Of a stretch of DNA of 64,000 nt, positions 8,329 to 18,355 are shown in pieces. Position 1 is the stretch's first letter. Every line of letters starts with the position of its first letter. Position numbers and translations under genes: made by a program. Source of the stretch: Sulfurospirillum diekertiae (lineage in GTDB: Bacteria; Campylobacterota; Campylobacteria; Campylobacterales; Sulfurospirillaceae); the NCBI RefSeq assembly GCF_002309535.1, contig NZ_CP023275.1:186001-250000 (forward strand), in the 5' to 3' direction. Below the pieces are notes generated by a model. The model saw only the letters and a program-made list of their open reading frames with translations. It ran no database searches and was not told the origin of the DNA.

Positions 8329-9666
8329 TTAGAACATAATCCATGCAGTCAAGAATACGTTATTATTGTCTTTTGCGTTTCTCCCCGCTCCATCGTAATT
8401 ATCTTTCGCTCCGTTAAATTTATCGTACATCGTATATTGCAAAGAAATTTTAACTTTTTGAATAGGCAGATAATCGAGCTCGAAAATTTTTCCAGAGCTG
8501 TCAGGTAAGCCATTACTACTTCCATAAAGCGTAGCATCAGCAGTGCCATCTGTGGTAAATGCACCAACGGTTGCGCCATATTTTTGATCATAGTAATAAC
8601 TGATTTTTCCTCTGGTTGTTGTTAGTGTATTGTTTAGATTATCACTTAAGGAGCCAAAGGAATTATTGAGTGTTGTTTTTTCTCTAATTCTTGTTGCCAT
8701 CACCGTTACCATATTGCTTCCATTGGTATAACTATATTGTGCATCGATAGCCTTGTCATCGTAGCGATCATATAAGCCTGTAGGAGCTGTAACATCCGGA
8801 TCCATTTTTGAATTGAGTGTGTATCCGCCAACCATGAAGAAATGCTCACCGATGGTTTTTTGCAATGCTACTCTTGTATAAAGTGCCGTACCATGAACCT
8901 CATTTGTATCTGAGTAGAGTGGATTATAACGAAGAATATGCAGAGGTCCACCTGATCGATTAGACTGATAACCTGCAACTTCAGCGTAAAGGAAGTCATT
9001 AAGCATAGCATACACTCCAAGTCCAGCAACTTTTTGACCTAGTCCCCCATCAATAAGAGTAGACACAGGTGAATTGACATTGGCAGATGATGAGTATGGA
9101 AATGTCCAAGTTGGGGTTGTATTGTAAATATCTTGCATACTTGGATTGTTATTCAGTGTTAATCCAACGAGTAAATCATTTTCCCCTAGTGTAAAATCTT
9201 TAACGTATCTAATGTCAACATTATCAGCGACTATATGATGTGCCACATCATTGGTGCTTTGGCTCCCTATCAAATTTGTTCCATCGTAGGTTACTTGAAT
9301 AAAAGCACCTAAATCATCAATGATTTTACCACCATAAAAGAGACTGGCTTGATCAAGAGATAGTTTTTTATCTTTAGCAGGGTCAATTTGGTCAGGGTTT
9401 GTTGTGGTATTGGCATTTTGAGTATAACTCAATTGTACCATTCCTGATAAATTGTCAAGAGGACTTGTTTTTTGATCATTGGTCATAGTATAGCCATGTA
9501 GTTTGAAATATCGTCCTGTTGGAGTTAGTTCAGGAAATACGGTATGGCATTGTGCACAATCTAAGCCCGTTTGCCTAGCAAAGCTAGGGATTGCATATGC
9601 CGAAGTCATTCCAAACGTAAGAAGAAATATGACGGTACAAACCGTTTTATGTAGTAGTTTATTCAT
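8329..9666 (-). CDS. Monohaem c-type cytochrome with predicted outer-membrane beta-barrel
   Basis: Exported protein of 445 residues. A signal peptide (about residues 1-25, ending SAYA) is followed at once by one haem c site, CAQCH (residues 37-41), in the context FPELTPTGRYFKLHGY. The rest alternates polar and hydrophobic residues, has many Gly/Asn/Tyr, and ends in Phe (TAWIMF), as outer-membrane barrels do. I place the start at 9666 because an AGGA motif lies eight bases before it. Likely an outer-membrane protein with an N-terminal periplasmic haem; the electron partner is unknown. It lies downstream of a two-component system. Confidence 0.72.
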   Translation of the reverse strand: MNKLLHKTVCTVIFLLTFGMTSAYAIPSFARQTGLDCAQCHTVFPELTPTGRYFKLHGYTMTNDQKTSPLDNLSGMVQLSYTQNANTTTNPDQIDPAKDKKLSLDQASLFYGGKIIDDLGAFIQVTYDGTNLIGSQSTNDVAHHIVADNVDIRYVKDFTLGENDLLVGLTLNNNPSMQDIYNTTPTWTFPYSSSANVNSPVSTLIDGGLGQKVAGLGVYAMLNDFLYAEVAGYQSNRSGGPLHILRYNPLYSDTNEVHGTALYTRVALQKTIGEHFFMVGGYTLNSKMDPDVTAPTGLYDRYDDKAIDAQYSYTNGSNMVTVMATRIREKTTLNNSFGSLSDNLNNTLTTTRGKISYYYDQKYGATVGAFTTDGTADATLYGSSNGLPDSSGKIFELDYLPIQKVKISLQYTMYDKFNGAKDNYDGAGRNAKDNNNVFLTAWIMF

Positions 9667-9728
9667 GAAAACCATCCTTTTGTTTTATGAAAAAATCCTA
9701 CTACAGTTGTTTCAAGTTTTCTTCAATT

Positions 9729-11066
9729 TTATGCAATTTTAAAGAATATAGTAAAAATACTTCCATTTTGAGTAGATTGAATTTTATATTTCAGAGTATG
9801 AAGGTTTAAAATCGCAATAATAAGCCTCATTCCAATGCCATTTTTAATGCCATCTTGATCATAAATTGATTTCGAAAACATTGAACTTTCAGCAGTCATG
9901 ATCACCTCCTCGCTAATACCTTCTCCTTGATCTCGTATTTGCAAGATTGCTGTTTTTGGATCAATACATTTTAGAATAAGGTGTATCTCTTTTTCTTCAG
10001 GAGTATATTTTATGGCATTATCCACAATATTAAAAATAGCTCTGTATATTAATCCTTTATCTCCAACGATAAAAATTTGATTTGAAATTTCTGATGTGAA
10101 AACTTTGTTTTGAGACTCTGCTAGATCTGTAAAAAATTGACAAAGTTCATGTGCTAATTCACTAAGATTAAAGCGGATACTTTTAGGAATAATCGTTTTA
10201 TCCTCTAGTCTTGTGAGCAACATAAGTCTGTGAATAAATTGATTTAATTTAGATATTTGTTCCAAGTCATTTGAAAATTTTTCCTTCATCACAAGAGGAA
10301 TATCTTCCCTTTCTATGGCATTTTCAATATGATTTTTGATAACAGATAGAGGTGTTTTAAGTTCATGTGACATAATGGACAAAAAATCTTTTTGATAGGT
10401 GAAATGATTTCTAAGCTTCTCGAACGTAAGATTGATGCTTTCTATTAGAAACCCAATTTCATCGTTAGATTCTTGTACCAATCCAAGAGAAAATTTTTCT
10501 TGACTTAACCTTCTGAGGGTTAAAGAAATACTCACCAATGGTTTCAGCAGAAAATTAACCAAGTAATAAAAAAGAGCTGAAATAATGATAAGGGTAATAA
10601 TAAAAATTGTGGCAAGTTTTTTCTGATTTTGTTTGATGCTGTTATCCATTGAAATGCCAAGAATAATAGTGGTACCATCGTCATAGTGTTTAACGTGTAG
10701 TCTGAATATGACATCATAGTCAGCAGTAAAATTGATCTGATTGGTTTTAACGGTGAGTGTTGTCCTATCCGCAATTTTTTCAGGAGGGATGGCAATAGAA
10801 TTGGCTATATCGCTAACGTAAAGTAGCGTATCATTTTTTGTTATTTTGAGCCAGTATTCTTCAAATAAAATGCGTTTTAAAGATGTGCTACTGTAAATAT
10901 TATTGTCTAAAAGAAATTTTATTTGCTCAGAGTCCTCAGTGAGATGTTCATCAAGCATGTTTTCTAAGTCTTTTTCATACGATGAATAAAGATAGATCGA
11001 TAAAAATAACGTTAGTAATATAGTTGATGATAAATAAAAAAAAGATATTTTTGAACTAATTTTCAA
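9729..11066 (-). CDS. Sensor histidine kinase
   Basis: Membrane sensor of 445 residues: transmembrane helix 1 (about 8-28), a periplasmic domain of about 120 residues, helix 2 (about 151-172), a HAMP-like linker, the phospho-acceptor H234 in MSHELKTPLSVIKNH, and an HATPase domain with IVDNAIKYT (N box), DQGEGI and NGIGMRL. It starts with TTG overlapping the response-regulator stop (TTGA), so its translation depends on the upstream gene. The signal is unknown; the neighbouring envelope genes suggest an outer-membrane or respiratory cue. Confidence 0.92.
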   Translation of the reverse strand: MKISSKISFFYLSSTILLTLFLSIYLYSSYEKDLENMLDEHLTEDSEQIKFLLDNNIYSSTSLKRILFEEYWLKITKNDTLLYVSDIANSIAIPPEKIADRTTLTVKTNQINFTADYDVIFRLHVKHYDDGTTIILGISMDNSIKQNQKKLATIFIITLIIISALFYYLVNFLLKPLVSISLTLRRLSQEKFSLGLVQESNDEIGFLIESINLTFEKLRNHFTYQKDFLSIMSHELKTPLSVIKNHIENAIEREDIPLVMKEKFSNDLEQISKLNQFIHRLMLLTRLEDKTIIPKSIRFNLSELAHELCQFFTDLAESQNKVFTSEISNQIFIVGDKGLIYRAIFNIVDNAIKYTPEEKEIHLILKCIDPKTAILQIRDQGEGISEEVIMTAESSMFSKSIYDQDGIKNGIGMRLIIAILNLHTLKYKIQSTQNGSIFTIFFKIA

Positions 11067-11725
11067 CTGTTAAGCCTAAAACCTACACCACGGATTGTCT
11101 CTATGATAGTTTGATTTTGAAGTTTGGTGCGAATGTTTTTGATATGCATATTAATAATATGAGAAGATTTGTCAAAATAATCAGTGTAGATATGTTCAGC
11201 AATTTGTGTTGGCGTGAGTATACTATTTTTGTTGTAGAAAAAAAGTTCAAGTATGGAAAATTCTTTAGGGGTGAGATTTATTTCAGTATCGTCCTTTAAA
11301 ACTTTTCTTTCAGCTATGTTGATTTCGATATTGTTAATGTGCAGTTTGATTTGCTTATTGGTTGAGCTTCTTCGTAATATGGCTCTAATTCTTGCTTTTA
11401 GCTCTACCATAGAAAAAGGTTTTGCAAGATAATCATCTGCTCCAGCATCTAATCCTATGACCTTGTCTTCAAGTTCATATTTAGCGGTAAGAATAAGTAC
11501 GTGCACAGATGGAACTTTTCCCTTTCGGATTTTTTCTAAAATATCAATCCCATCCATATCGGGTAAATTTAAATCTAACAATACAAGATCAAATACATCT
11601 TCCGTATATTTTTGCAATGCCATTTTGCCAGTTTGCGCTGTTACAACTGTGAAGCAATCCTGTTTTAAACTGTCTGCTAAATTTTTTAGAAGCTCAATAT
11701 CATCCTCTATTATTAAGATTTTCAT
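11063..11725 (-). CDS. OmpR-family response regulator
   Basis: Transcription factor of 220 residues. The receiver domain has the acidic pair in LIIEDD, the phosphorylation site D51 in LVLLDLNLPDMDG, and the conserved lysine K102 in DDYLAKPF. The C-terminal winged helix has LTPKEFSILELFFYNKN and ETIRGVGFRL. Partner of the histidine kinase immediately downstream, with a four-base overlap. Only two bases separate it from the end of the DUF748 gene, so the DUF748, regulator and kinase genes form one transcription unit, possibly with the cytochrome-barrel gene 62 bases beyond. Confidence 0.95.
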   Translation of the reverse strand: MKILIIEDDIELLKNLADSLKQDCFTVVTAQTGKMALQKYTEDVFDLVLLDLNLPDMDGIDILEKIRKGKVPSVHVLILTAKYELEDKVIGLDAGADDYLAKPFSMVELKARIRAILRRSSTNKQIKLHINNIEINIAERKVLKDDTEINLTPKEFSILELFFYNKNSILTPTQIAEHIYTDYFDKSSHIINMHIKNIRTKLQNQTIIETIRGVGFRLNS

Positions 11726-11727
11726 AG

Positions 11728-14607
11728 TTAATTTCTAACAGTGATTTCACATCCTACCCACTCATCACGAATAGCATCGCTGGCTTTAGGCTCATTTTTT
11801 ATCAATCTTGCAGGTGCTATTTTATGCTTTGTAATCATCGTTTGTATGATAGTATCAGAGCGTTTAAGTGCTAGATTTTGAAGTGCTTCTGGCGCTATGA
11901 TAATGTTCTCAGCAATTTTTGAAATCAAATTATCATTGATAGCACCAATATCCAAATTTTCATCTTTATAGGATTTTAGAAGTTTATTGTAATCATCACT
12001 AGAGTATTTTTGAATAAAGAGTTTTTTGATTGCTTTGCTATAACTATCATCTTCTTTACTCTTTTTAGGAGTCATTGCTTCTATTTGTGCAGTTACATTT
12101 TGCTCTTGAAGTGCTTTGGTATCAAGCGTTTCGTTGAAACTTGGAGTAACGATAAGATTGAGCTCACTTCTTTTTTCCAAAATTTGTTGGTATTGCGCCA
12201 TCTTTTCCTCTTCTGAGTCAATAAGCGCATATTCTCCTGCTGCAAAATCAATACTTTTAAGATTTTCAGTTTCGATGCCGAGGATGGAACCTAAGAGTTT
12301 AAATGGAGAGGTTGCAATACTTCCGATGAGATTTCCAATGGCTTTCCACACAATGCTTCCATAACGAAATTCAGGGTCATTAAGATCGCCACTGACGGGA
12401 AGATCAATGTCAATTTGCCCTTTAGAATCTTTTAAAATAGCAATGGCAAGTCCTAGAGGAAGATTGGTCGCATCTGCACTTTCAATTTTATCACCCAGTG
12501 TGAGCGAATCTAGGTTAATCTTATTAGCGCCTTCCATCAATCCCTTTTTAATCTTATAGTTTAGATCCATAGAGAGTTTTCCCTCTTTGATCGCATAGCC
12601 TACAAATTTTCCAGAGTAGGGAGAAAGAGAAGGCATATCAATGTTTTTAAAGAGGATTTTGAGATTGGCTCTATTTTTTAAATCAAAAGGTAAAACTGAT
12701 CCATCAATTTTTGCGTAGCCATATTTGTCAACTTTCCCTTCCAATTTTAGCACAGAAGGCTTGGTGTTTTTTGTATCGAGTGTTGACATTGATCCATTTA
12801 GACGGTCGGCAAAAGTCGCAAAAGGAAGCAGTAAAGAGGCATCTTTAAAATGGGTAGTTCCTCGTTTAAGTACGATATTCCCAATGAAGATAGCCATAGC
12901 CTCATTTTTTGCTGGTGATGTTTTTTTCATTTTAGAAGGTGCTTTTGATGGAGTTGACGAGGTTTTCAAGAGATTGGAAAAATTGGTCGTGCCATCTTTT
13001 TTGATATCAAGATTGATATAGGGTTTATCCAGAGCAATATTTTGAATACTTAATGTTGAAGGAGAAAGCGTGTAGGAAAAATTGGAAAAATTGAGTGTTT
13101 CCCAAGCAACAAGAGAATTTCTAAATTTATCTGCAAGTGAAAATTTAGAGACAGTTGCATCACCTTCAATTTTGAAAGTTGTTTGTTTGTCAAAAGAAGC
13201 TTTAATCTTAGAATTGAGTGATAATGCGCCATCTTGAATAAGGGTAGTTGTATAAAGTGCAATATAGGGTTGCGCTTTTTCTAAAGAGAGTTTATTAGCA
13301 TTAATGGCTATATCTAACGAAGCAGTTGCGGGAATAAAAGTCCCTTTGAAGTTTAAAGTAGCAGTCGTATCCAGGGTACTGTTAAAATCATAGGTAATAG
13401 GATTGTTCATATCTTGCGTGATATTTTGAGCGGTTAATTTTAAGGGAGCAAAATGAGCAGGTGCACTTTTCACATTTTGATCACGCACATCAACAGTTGC
13501 CTCCTTAACTTCTAATGTTTTAAGGGCAAATTTCCAAGTGTTATTGGTCTCTTGTTTGGCGGATGATTGCACTTTTACTTGAGTTGATGGGCTTTTAGGC
13601 GTAAAAAGACGTACTAAATTAAGCGTGTAATCTTTTTCCAATTGAATATCTACAAAAGGCTTGGTAATCGTGGCTTTTTCGATGCTAATATTGGAGGTTT
13701 GCAAGTCAAAATCAATGGTTTCAAGATTAAAGGAAGGTACTTCAATAACGGGTTTATTCTCATTATCTACCAAGCGGACACTGTCTAAGGAGGCAGAAGC
13801 TTTTTCCAATGAAACAAGTGGTTTTTCTTTGCTAAGATCAATGGAAAAAGGAACTCTAAGTGAAAGTTCTCCTTGTGTAAGTGTTACTGGAATGGTTGGT
13901 AATGCGTATTTCCAAAAGTTTGAGAGAGGGAGACGCACAATATTGAGCTCGCCGTAAAACTTGAGTGGTTCAAAAGAAGCGCTACTTGCAATGGAGATTT
14001 TTTCTTCGTTTTGAAACATTACTTTAAGAGCATGAATGCTAAGGTCATCTTTATAAAAACTGAGGTTGTTGACCGTGTAATTTATAGGGCCTATGTCAAA
14101 TTTAAAAGGAATGTTTGGACGTTCATCTGTAAATGTAGATTGAGCATTTTGGATTTCAACATGTTCAATGATAAAAGGCATGACAAGACTATTATCATGC
14201 GTAGTAAGGTTGTCATCCGTGCTACTCTTTGGAAAAATACTTAGAAGGGCTAGGTTACCATTAGGGTCAATTTTTAGATCAACAAAAGGCTTGTCGAGGA
14301 GCAATGATTGGATAAAAAACTCTTTTTTGAACAAAGAGGTTGGCTCATAATTAACATACAAATGCTCTAAAGATACAACACTACTTCCATTGGTATCATG
14401 GAGCGCTAAATTATTTACATGTAATTCAAACGTGAAAGGGTTAAAGAGTACTTTTTCAATTGAAATTGAAAGACCCAGTTTCTCTTGAAGAAGAGTAGGT
14501 AGCTTTGTTTGTGCCCACCATGGAAGGATAATAAAACCGCTCAGTGTATAGAATGCGGGAAGAAAAATTAACCAGAATAGAACACTTTTAAGACACTTTT
14601 TTAGCAT
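11728..14607 (-). CDS. DUF748 / AsmA-like envelope protein
   Basis: Large protein of 959 residues with one N-terminal transmembrane helix (about 10-32) and a long periplasmic part made of repeated beta-rich segments, as in DUF748 and AsmA-like proteins that bridge inner and outer membrane. The segment NLPLGLAIAILKDSKGQIDIDLPVSGDL is the family hallmark (given here as spaced motifs NLPLGLAIAIL and IDIDLPVSG). The C-terminal 60 residues (LALKRSDTIIQTMI, ARLIKNEP) resemble an OmpA-like peptidoglycan-binding end. A role in lipid transport or envelope integrity is inferred from the family only. A near copy of the palindrome lies at 14414-14425. Confidence 0.82.
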   Translation of the reverse strand: MLKKCLKSVLFWLIFLPAFYTLSGFIILPWWAQTKLPTLLQEKLGLSISIEKVLFNPFTFELHVNNLALHDTNGSSVVSLEHLYVNYEPTSLFKKEFFIQSLLLDKPFVDLKIDPNGNLALLSIFPKSSTDDNLTTHDNSLVMPFIIEHVEIQNAQSTFTDERPNIPFKFDIGPINYTVNNLSFYKDDLSIHALKVMFQNEEKISIASSASFEPLKFYGELNIVRLPLSNFWKYALPTIPVTLTQGELSLRVPFSIDLSKEKPLVSLEKASASLDSVRLVDNENKPVIEVPSFNLETIDFDLQTSNISIEKATITKPFVDIQLEKDYTLNLVRLFTPKSPSTQVKVQSSAKQETNNTWKFALKTLEVKEATVDVRDQNVKSAPAHFAPLKLTAQNITQDMNNPITYDFNSTLDTTATLNFKGTFIPATASLDIAINANKLSLEKAQPYIALYTTTLIQDGALSLNSKIKASFDKQTTFKIEGDATVSKFSLADKFRNSLVAWETLNFSNFSYTLSPSTLSIQNIALDKPYINLDIKKDGTTNFSNLLKTSSTPSKAPSKMKKTSPAKNEAMAIFIGNIVLKRGTTHFKDASLLLPFATFADRLNGSMSTLDTKNTKPSVLKLEGKVDKYGYAKIDGSVLPFDLKNRANLKILFKNIDMPSLSPYSGKFVGYAIKEGKLSMDLNYKIKKGLMEGANKINLDSLTLGDKIESADATNLPLGLAIAILKDSKGQIDIDLPVSGDLNDPEFRYGSIVWKAIGNLIGSIATSPFKLLGSILGIETENLKSIDFAAGEYALIDSEEEKMAQYQQILEKRSELNLIVTPSFNETLDTKALQEQNVTAQIEAMTPKKSKEDDSYSKAIKKLFIQKYSSDDYNKLLKSYKDENLDIGAINDNLISKIAENIIIAPEALQNLALKRSDTIIQTMITKHKIAPARLIKNEPKASDAIRDEWVGCEITVRN

Positions 14608-14714
14608 CGTACACTCCTTTTTAAGGGCTTATTTATTATACAATAAATTGAAACATTTCTATTTAAAATCCATATTAGTTTTATAAGGATAGATGGATTA
14701 TATGTTACCTATGT

Positions 14715-14720
14715 TATACT
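14715..14720 (+). promoter_or_regulatory. -10 element before queH
   Basis: TATACT in the context TGTTATACTTTT, 33 bases before the queH start codon, in the divergent region between queH and the DUF748 gene. Confidence 0.5.
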
Positions 14721-14752
14721 TTTTGAAAATTTTTACTCTATAAAGAAATACT

Positions 14753-15841
14753 ATGCTCGTTCATATTTGTTGCTCCGTAGATAGCCACTTTTTTTTGCAA
14801 AGACTTCAAAAAAGTTATCCTGATGAGACGTTAATTGGCTTTTTTTATGATCCTAATATTCATCCTTTCAGTGAGTATAAATTAAGGCTTTTGGATGTCA
14901 AACGTAGTTGTGACAAGTTAGGAATTGCCTTACATGTAGGCGATTACAATTACGAAGGGTGGCTTGAAGCGGTTCGAGGTCTTGAAAATGAGCCAGAAAA
15001 AGGCAAACGTTGTTCAGTGTGTTTTGATAACAGGTTAGAAGAAACTGCACAAAAAGCTCTAGAAATAGGTGAAAAAACAATAACAACAACGTTACTAACA
15101 AGTCCTAAAAAATCATTAGAGCAGTTAGAAAAAGCTTTACGTGTCATTGCTCAGAAATATGAACTTGAAATCGTTGCACCTGATTTTAGAAAAGGTGGTG
15201 GTACACAAGAACAGTTTACACAAGCAAAAGAGGCAATGCTATACCACCAAAATTATTGTGGTTGCCTGTTCGCTTTGGGTGTGCAAAGAGAGCAACAACA
15301 AAAATGGGCAGATGAACTGAGTTCACCTCTACGCCCTCAAATACTTCCTGCTTCTATTGAGGAACGTATTGTTTTGTATGAAAAAGTGATAGAGCTTGAA
15401 GCAAATGAGACTCCTTTTAAATTGGTGCGTGAAAAGTTTTTAAACTATAGATTGCTTCGCGCATGGGTAAAGAATAGTGACAAAAAGATTATTCCTAGTT
15501 ATGTCTTATTTTACTCTACATGTAAAAAAGAGTTTACTAAAACAAATGTAGAGTTTGTAGCACAAGGCGTTGGATTTTTAGCAAAAGAAGAAGCACGTTT
15601 TATTTCGCTTAAAACGTTTAATACGCTAGCCAATACAGACTATAAAACACTCAAAGAGATGCTACAAAATCCCCCAACGGTAGAAATAGAAATAGCTTTT
15701 AGAAACACCTACCTAAAGTCGATAGTTGCTTCATTAACTCCACTTGTTGTATTGGATGAGGTTAAAATGGACTCTTATGAACTCTTCATTCAGAGCAAAA
15801 CCTATCAAGACATTAGAGAAAATTTAGTATTAATTGGCTAA
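14753..15841 (+). CDS. queH: Epoxyqueuosine reductase QueH with C-terminal extension
   Basis: QueH (former DUF208) reduces epoxyqueuosine to queuosine in tRNA. Its cysteines are visible: C6-C7 at the N-terminus (HICCSVDS), KRCSVCFDNRL, and NYCGCLF, matching the Fe-S/metal site of the family, as does YDPNIHPFSEY. QueH enzymes are usually about 180-250 residues; this one has 362, with a C-terminal part of about 160 residues that I do not recognise. Near copies of the palindrome lie at 14929-14940 and 15515-15526. It heads a run of plus-strand genes. Confidence 0.88.
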   Translation: MLVHICCSVDSHFFLQRLQKSYPDETLIGFFYDPNIHPFSEYKLRLLDVKRSCDKLGIALHVGDYNYEGWLEAVRGLENEPEKGKRCSVCFDNRLEETAQKALEIGEKTITTTLLTSPKKSLEQLEKALRVIAQKYELEIVAPDFRKGGGTQEQFTQAKEAMLYHQNYCGCLFALGVQREQQQKWADELSSPLRPQILPASIEERIVLYEKVIELEANETPFKLVREKFLNYRLLRAWVKNSDKKIIPSYVLFYSTCKKEFTKTNVEFVAQGVGFLAKEEARFISLKTFNTLANTDYKTLKEMLQNPPTVEIEIAFRNTYLKSIVASLTPLVVLDEVKMDSYELFIQSKTYQDIRENLVLIG

Positions 15842-15872
15842 AATATTAGAATTTTGTTAGAAGGTTTCAAAG

Positions 15873-16322
15873 ATGTTAATTGATGTTGTAGAGATTCAAA
15901 AAATACTTCCCCATCGCTTTCCTTTTTTACTCGTGGATAGAATTACCGCACTTACGCCAGGCGAGTCTATTGAAGGATTTAAAAATATTACAATAGGCGA
16001 ACAGATTTTTCAAGGACATTTCCCAGATCATCCCATTTACCCGGGTGTTATGATTATTGAAGGTATGGCACAAGCGGGTGGCGTTCTTGCGTTTAAAAGC
16101 ATGGATGAAGAGAAGCAAGAAGATACGAAAGAAAAAGTGGTTTATTTTATGAGTATTGATAATGCGAAATTTAGAAGCCCTGTAAAGCCTGGAGATCAGT
16201 TAGTGTACAAACTTAATGTTCTAAAACACAGAGGTAATATCTGGGTTTTAGATGCCAAAGCTTATGTTGACGACAAGCTTGTCGCGGAAGCAGAGCTTAA
16301 AGCTATGATAGTGGACAAATAA
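15873..16322 (+). CDS. fabZ: 3-hydroxyacyl-ACP dehydratase
   Basis: Hot-dog-fold dehydratase of the fatty-acid elongation cycle. The catalytic pair H49 and E63 lies in [20 protein letters not shown]. Length (149 residues) is typical. Only one base separates its stop from lpxA, the usual pairing of fatty-acid and lipid A genes, which draw on the same 3-hydroxyacyl-ACP pool. Confidence 0.97.
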   Translation: MLIDVVEIQKILPHRFPFLLVDRITALTPGESIEGFKNITIGEQIFQGHFPDHPIYPGVMIIEGMAQAGGVLAFKSMDEEKQEDTKEKVVYFMSIDNAKFRSPVKPGDQLVYKLNVLKHRGNIWVLDAKAYVDDKLVAEAELKAMIVDK

Positions 16323-16323
16323 C

Positions 16324-17118
16324 ATGCCAAACATTCATCCAACTGCCATTGTTGAAGAGGGAGCGAGTTTAGCAGACGATGTAAAAATCGGAGCTTATGC
16401 TTTTGTATCCAAAGATACCATACTTAAAAGTGGTGTTGAGGTGATGCAAGGAGCACAAATCTATGGTGTAACTAAAGTTGGCGAGGATACAAAAATTTGT
16501 CCTTACGCCGTTATTGGTATGCCACCACAGGATATTGGGTATAAACCAGAAGATGACGTACGCGTTGAGATAGGTCGTAATGTCATGATCCGTGAATTTG
16601 TAACGATTAATGCAGGAACTAAAAAAGGTGGTGGTGTTACACGCATTGGTAATAACTGTTTTATCATGATTTACTGCCATATCGCACATGATTGTCAAGT
16701 TGGCAATAATGTTATTATGGCCAATAATGCAACACTCGCAGGCCATGTACACATAGGTTCTTTCACTGTCATTGGTGGTATGACTCCGATTCATCAGTTT
16801 GTTCATATTGGAGAAGGTGTCATGATCGGAGGAGCAAGCGCTATTAGCCAAGATATCCCACCTTTTTGTTTAGCAGAAGGAAATCGTGCGGTTGTTCGAG
16901 GCCTTAACAGCGTTGGGTTAAAACGTCGTTTTGAGCGAGAAGATATTACCGCCATTCAAAGTGCGTATAAACAACTTTTTAGAAGTGAAAACGCTATTAA
17001 AGAGACAGCGGCTAAATTATTAGTGAGCGAAACAAACGAAAAAGTGTTGCAAATGTGCAACTTTATTATGGAATCCACACGAGGTATTCCATTCGAGAGG
17101 AAAAATAATGGTCAATAG
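16324..17118 (+). CDS. lpxA: Acyl-ACP--UDP-N-acetylglucosamine O-acyltransferase
   Basis: First step of lipid A synthesis. The N-terminal two thirds are hexapeptide repeats of a left-handed beta-helix (for example [13 protein letters not shown] and [11 protein letters not shown]). The catalytic histidine is H122 in [12 protein letters not shown] helical C-terminal part follows. Length (264 residues) is typical. The last 11 bases overlap the start of clpX, so expression of the two is linked. Confidence 0.97.
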   Translation: MPNIHPTAIVEEGASLADDVKIGAYAFVSKDTILKSGVEVMQGAQIYGVTKVGEDTKICPYAVIGMPPQDIGYKPEDDVRVEIGRNVMIREFVTINAGTKKGGGVTRIGNNCFIMIYCHIAHDCQVGNNVIMANNATLAGHVHIGSFTVIGGMTPIHQFVHIGEGVMIGGASAISQDIPPFCLAEGNRAVVRGLNSVGLKRRFEREDITAIQSAYKQLFRSENAIKETAAKLLVSETNEKVLQMCNFIMESTRGIPFERKNNGQ

Positions 17119-18340
17119 AGAGTGTAGTTTTTGTGGCACCAAAGAGAGTAATGACACCCGTTTAATCGCAGGCGATGATGTTTTTATCTGCGAACATTGT
17201 GTTATTTCTGCCCATAAAATCTTTTTTGGAGAAATTCCAGAGCCTTCTGTGAGTAGTAGTGAAGAGGCTTTTGATCAAGAACTTTTAGCTCCAAAAGAGT
17301 TAAAAAAAGTGCTTGATGATTTTGTCATTGGGCAAGACCAAGCTAAAAAGATTTTTTCAGTCGGTGTGTATAACCACTATAAGAGAATTTTCAAGCAAAG
17401 TACCATTCAAGATGATACCGAAATTTCTAAATCTAACATTTTACTCATTGGACCAACAGGTAGTGGTAAAACATTGATGGCTCAAACTTTGGCACGTTTT
17501 TTAGATGTACCAATCGCAATCTCAGATGCAACCAGTTTAACCGAAGCGGGTTATGTGGGCGAAGATGTTGAAAATATTCTCACAAAATTGCTTCAATGTG
17601 CCAATGGAGATATTAAGAAAGCGGAACAAGGTATTGTCTTTATTGATGAGATTGACAAAATTGCGCGTATGAGTGAGAATCGCTCGATTACCAGAGATGT
17701 TTCAGGTGAAGGCGTTCAACAAGCACTGCTTAAAATTATTGAAGGCAGCATTGTTAACATTCCACCAAAGGGCGGGCGAAAACACCCAAATCAAGATTTT
17801 ATTCAGATTGATACCACCAACATTTTGTTTGTCTGTGCTGGAGCCTTTGATGGCTTGGAAGAGATTATTAAACGTCGTATTGGTAAAAATGTCCTTGGCT
17901 TTGAGCAAGAAAAACGTACAAAAAGCCAAGATGCAGGACTTTTTGATCTTGCAGAACCGGATGATTTAGTCCATTACGGGTTGATTCCAGAGCTGATTGG
18001 ACGTTTACATGTAACGGCAAAGCTTTCACCGATTACTAAAGAAGATATGGTGCGTATTTTGACAGAACCTAAAAATGCAATTTACAAACAATATCGAAAA
18101 CTTTTTGCGATTGATAATGTTGAGCTCTCTTTCGAAAAAGAGGCATTGGATTCTGTAGCTGAGCTTGCGATCAAACGTAAGACGGGAGCGAGAGGACTTC
18201 GAAGTATTATCGAAGATATTATGGTTGATGTGATGTATGAACTTCCAGAACTAAGTGGCTATGAAGTGGTGATTACAAAAGATGTAGTGACAAAAGGTGA
18301 AAAACCACTTTATATCAAAAAAGATAAAAAAAGTGCGTAA
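17108..18340 (+). CDS. clpX: ATP-dependent Clp protease ATP-binding subunit ClpX
   Basis: AAA+ unfoldase that feeds ClpP. The N-terminal zinc domain has C6, C9, C28 and C31. Walker A is GPTGSGKT (about 115-122), Walker [12 protein letters not shown], and the ClpP-docking IGF-type loop appears as [11 protein letters not shown]. The sensor-2 region is [12 protein letters not shown]. 410 residues. A near copy of the palindrome (18004-18015) encodes LHVTAK in the pore-proximal region [14 protein letters not shown]. Confidence 0.97.
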   Translation: MVNRECSFCGTKESNDTRLIAGDDVFICEHCVISAHKIFFGEIPEPSVSSSEEAFDQELLAPKELKKVLDDFVIGQDQAKKIFSVGVYNHYKRIFKQSTIQDDTEISKSNILLIGPTGSGKTLMAQTLARFLDVPIAISDATSLTEAGYVGEDVENILTKLLQCANGDIKKAEQGIVFIDEIDKIARMSENRSITRDVSGEGVQQALLKIIEGSIVNIPPKGGRKHPNQDFIQIDTTNILFVCAGAFDGLEEIIKRRIGKNVLGFEQEKRTKSQDAGLFDLAEPDDLVHYGLIPELIGRLHVTAKLSPITKEDMVRILTEPKNAIYKQYRKLFAIDNVELSFEKEALDSVAELAIKRKTGARGLRSIIEDIMVDVMYELPELSGYEVVITKDVVTKGEKPLYIKKDKKSA

Positions 18341-18355
18341 AAAAGGAATAGAGAG

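Noticed and set aside
16369-16851. Antisense ORF of 160 codons over lpxA
   Set aside because: It lies fully on the opposite strand of a well-conserved gene, is rich in Asn, Thr, His and Cys, shows no domain, and is a shadow of lpxA codon use.
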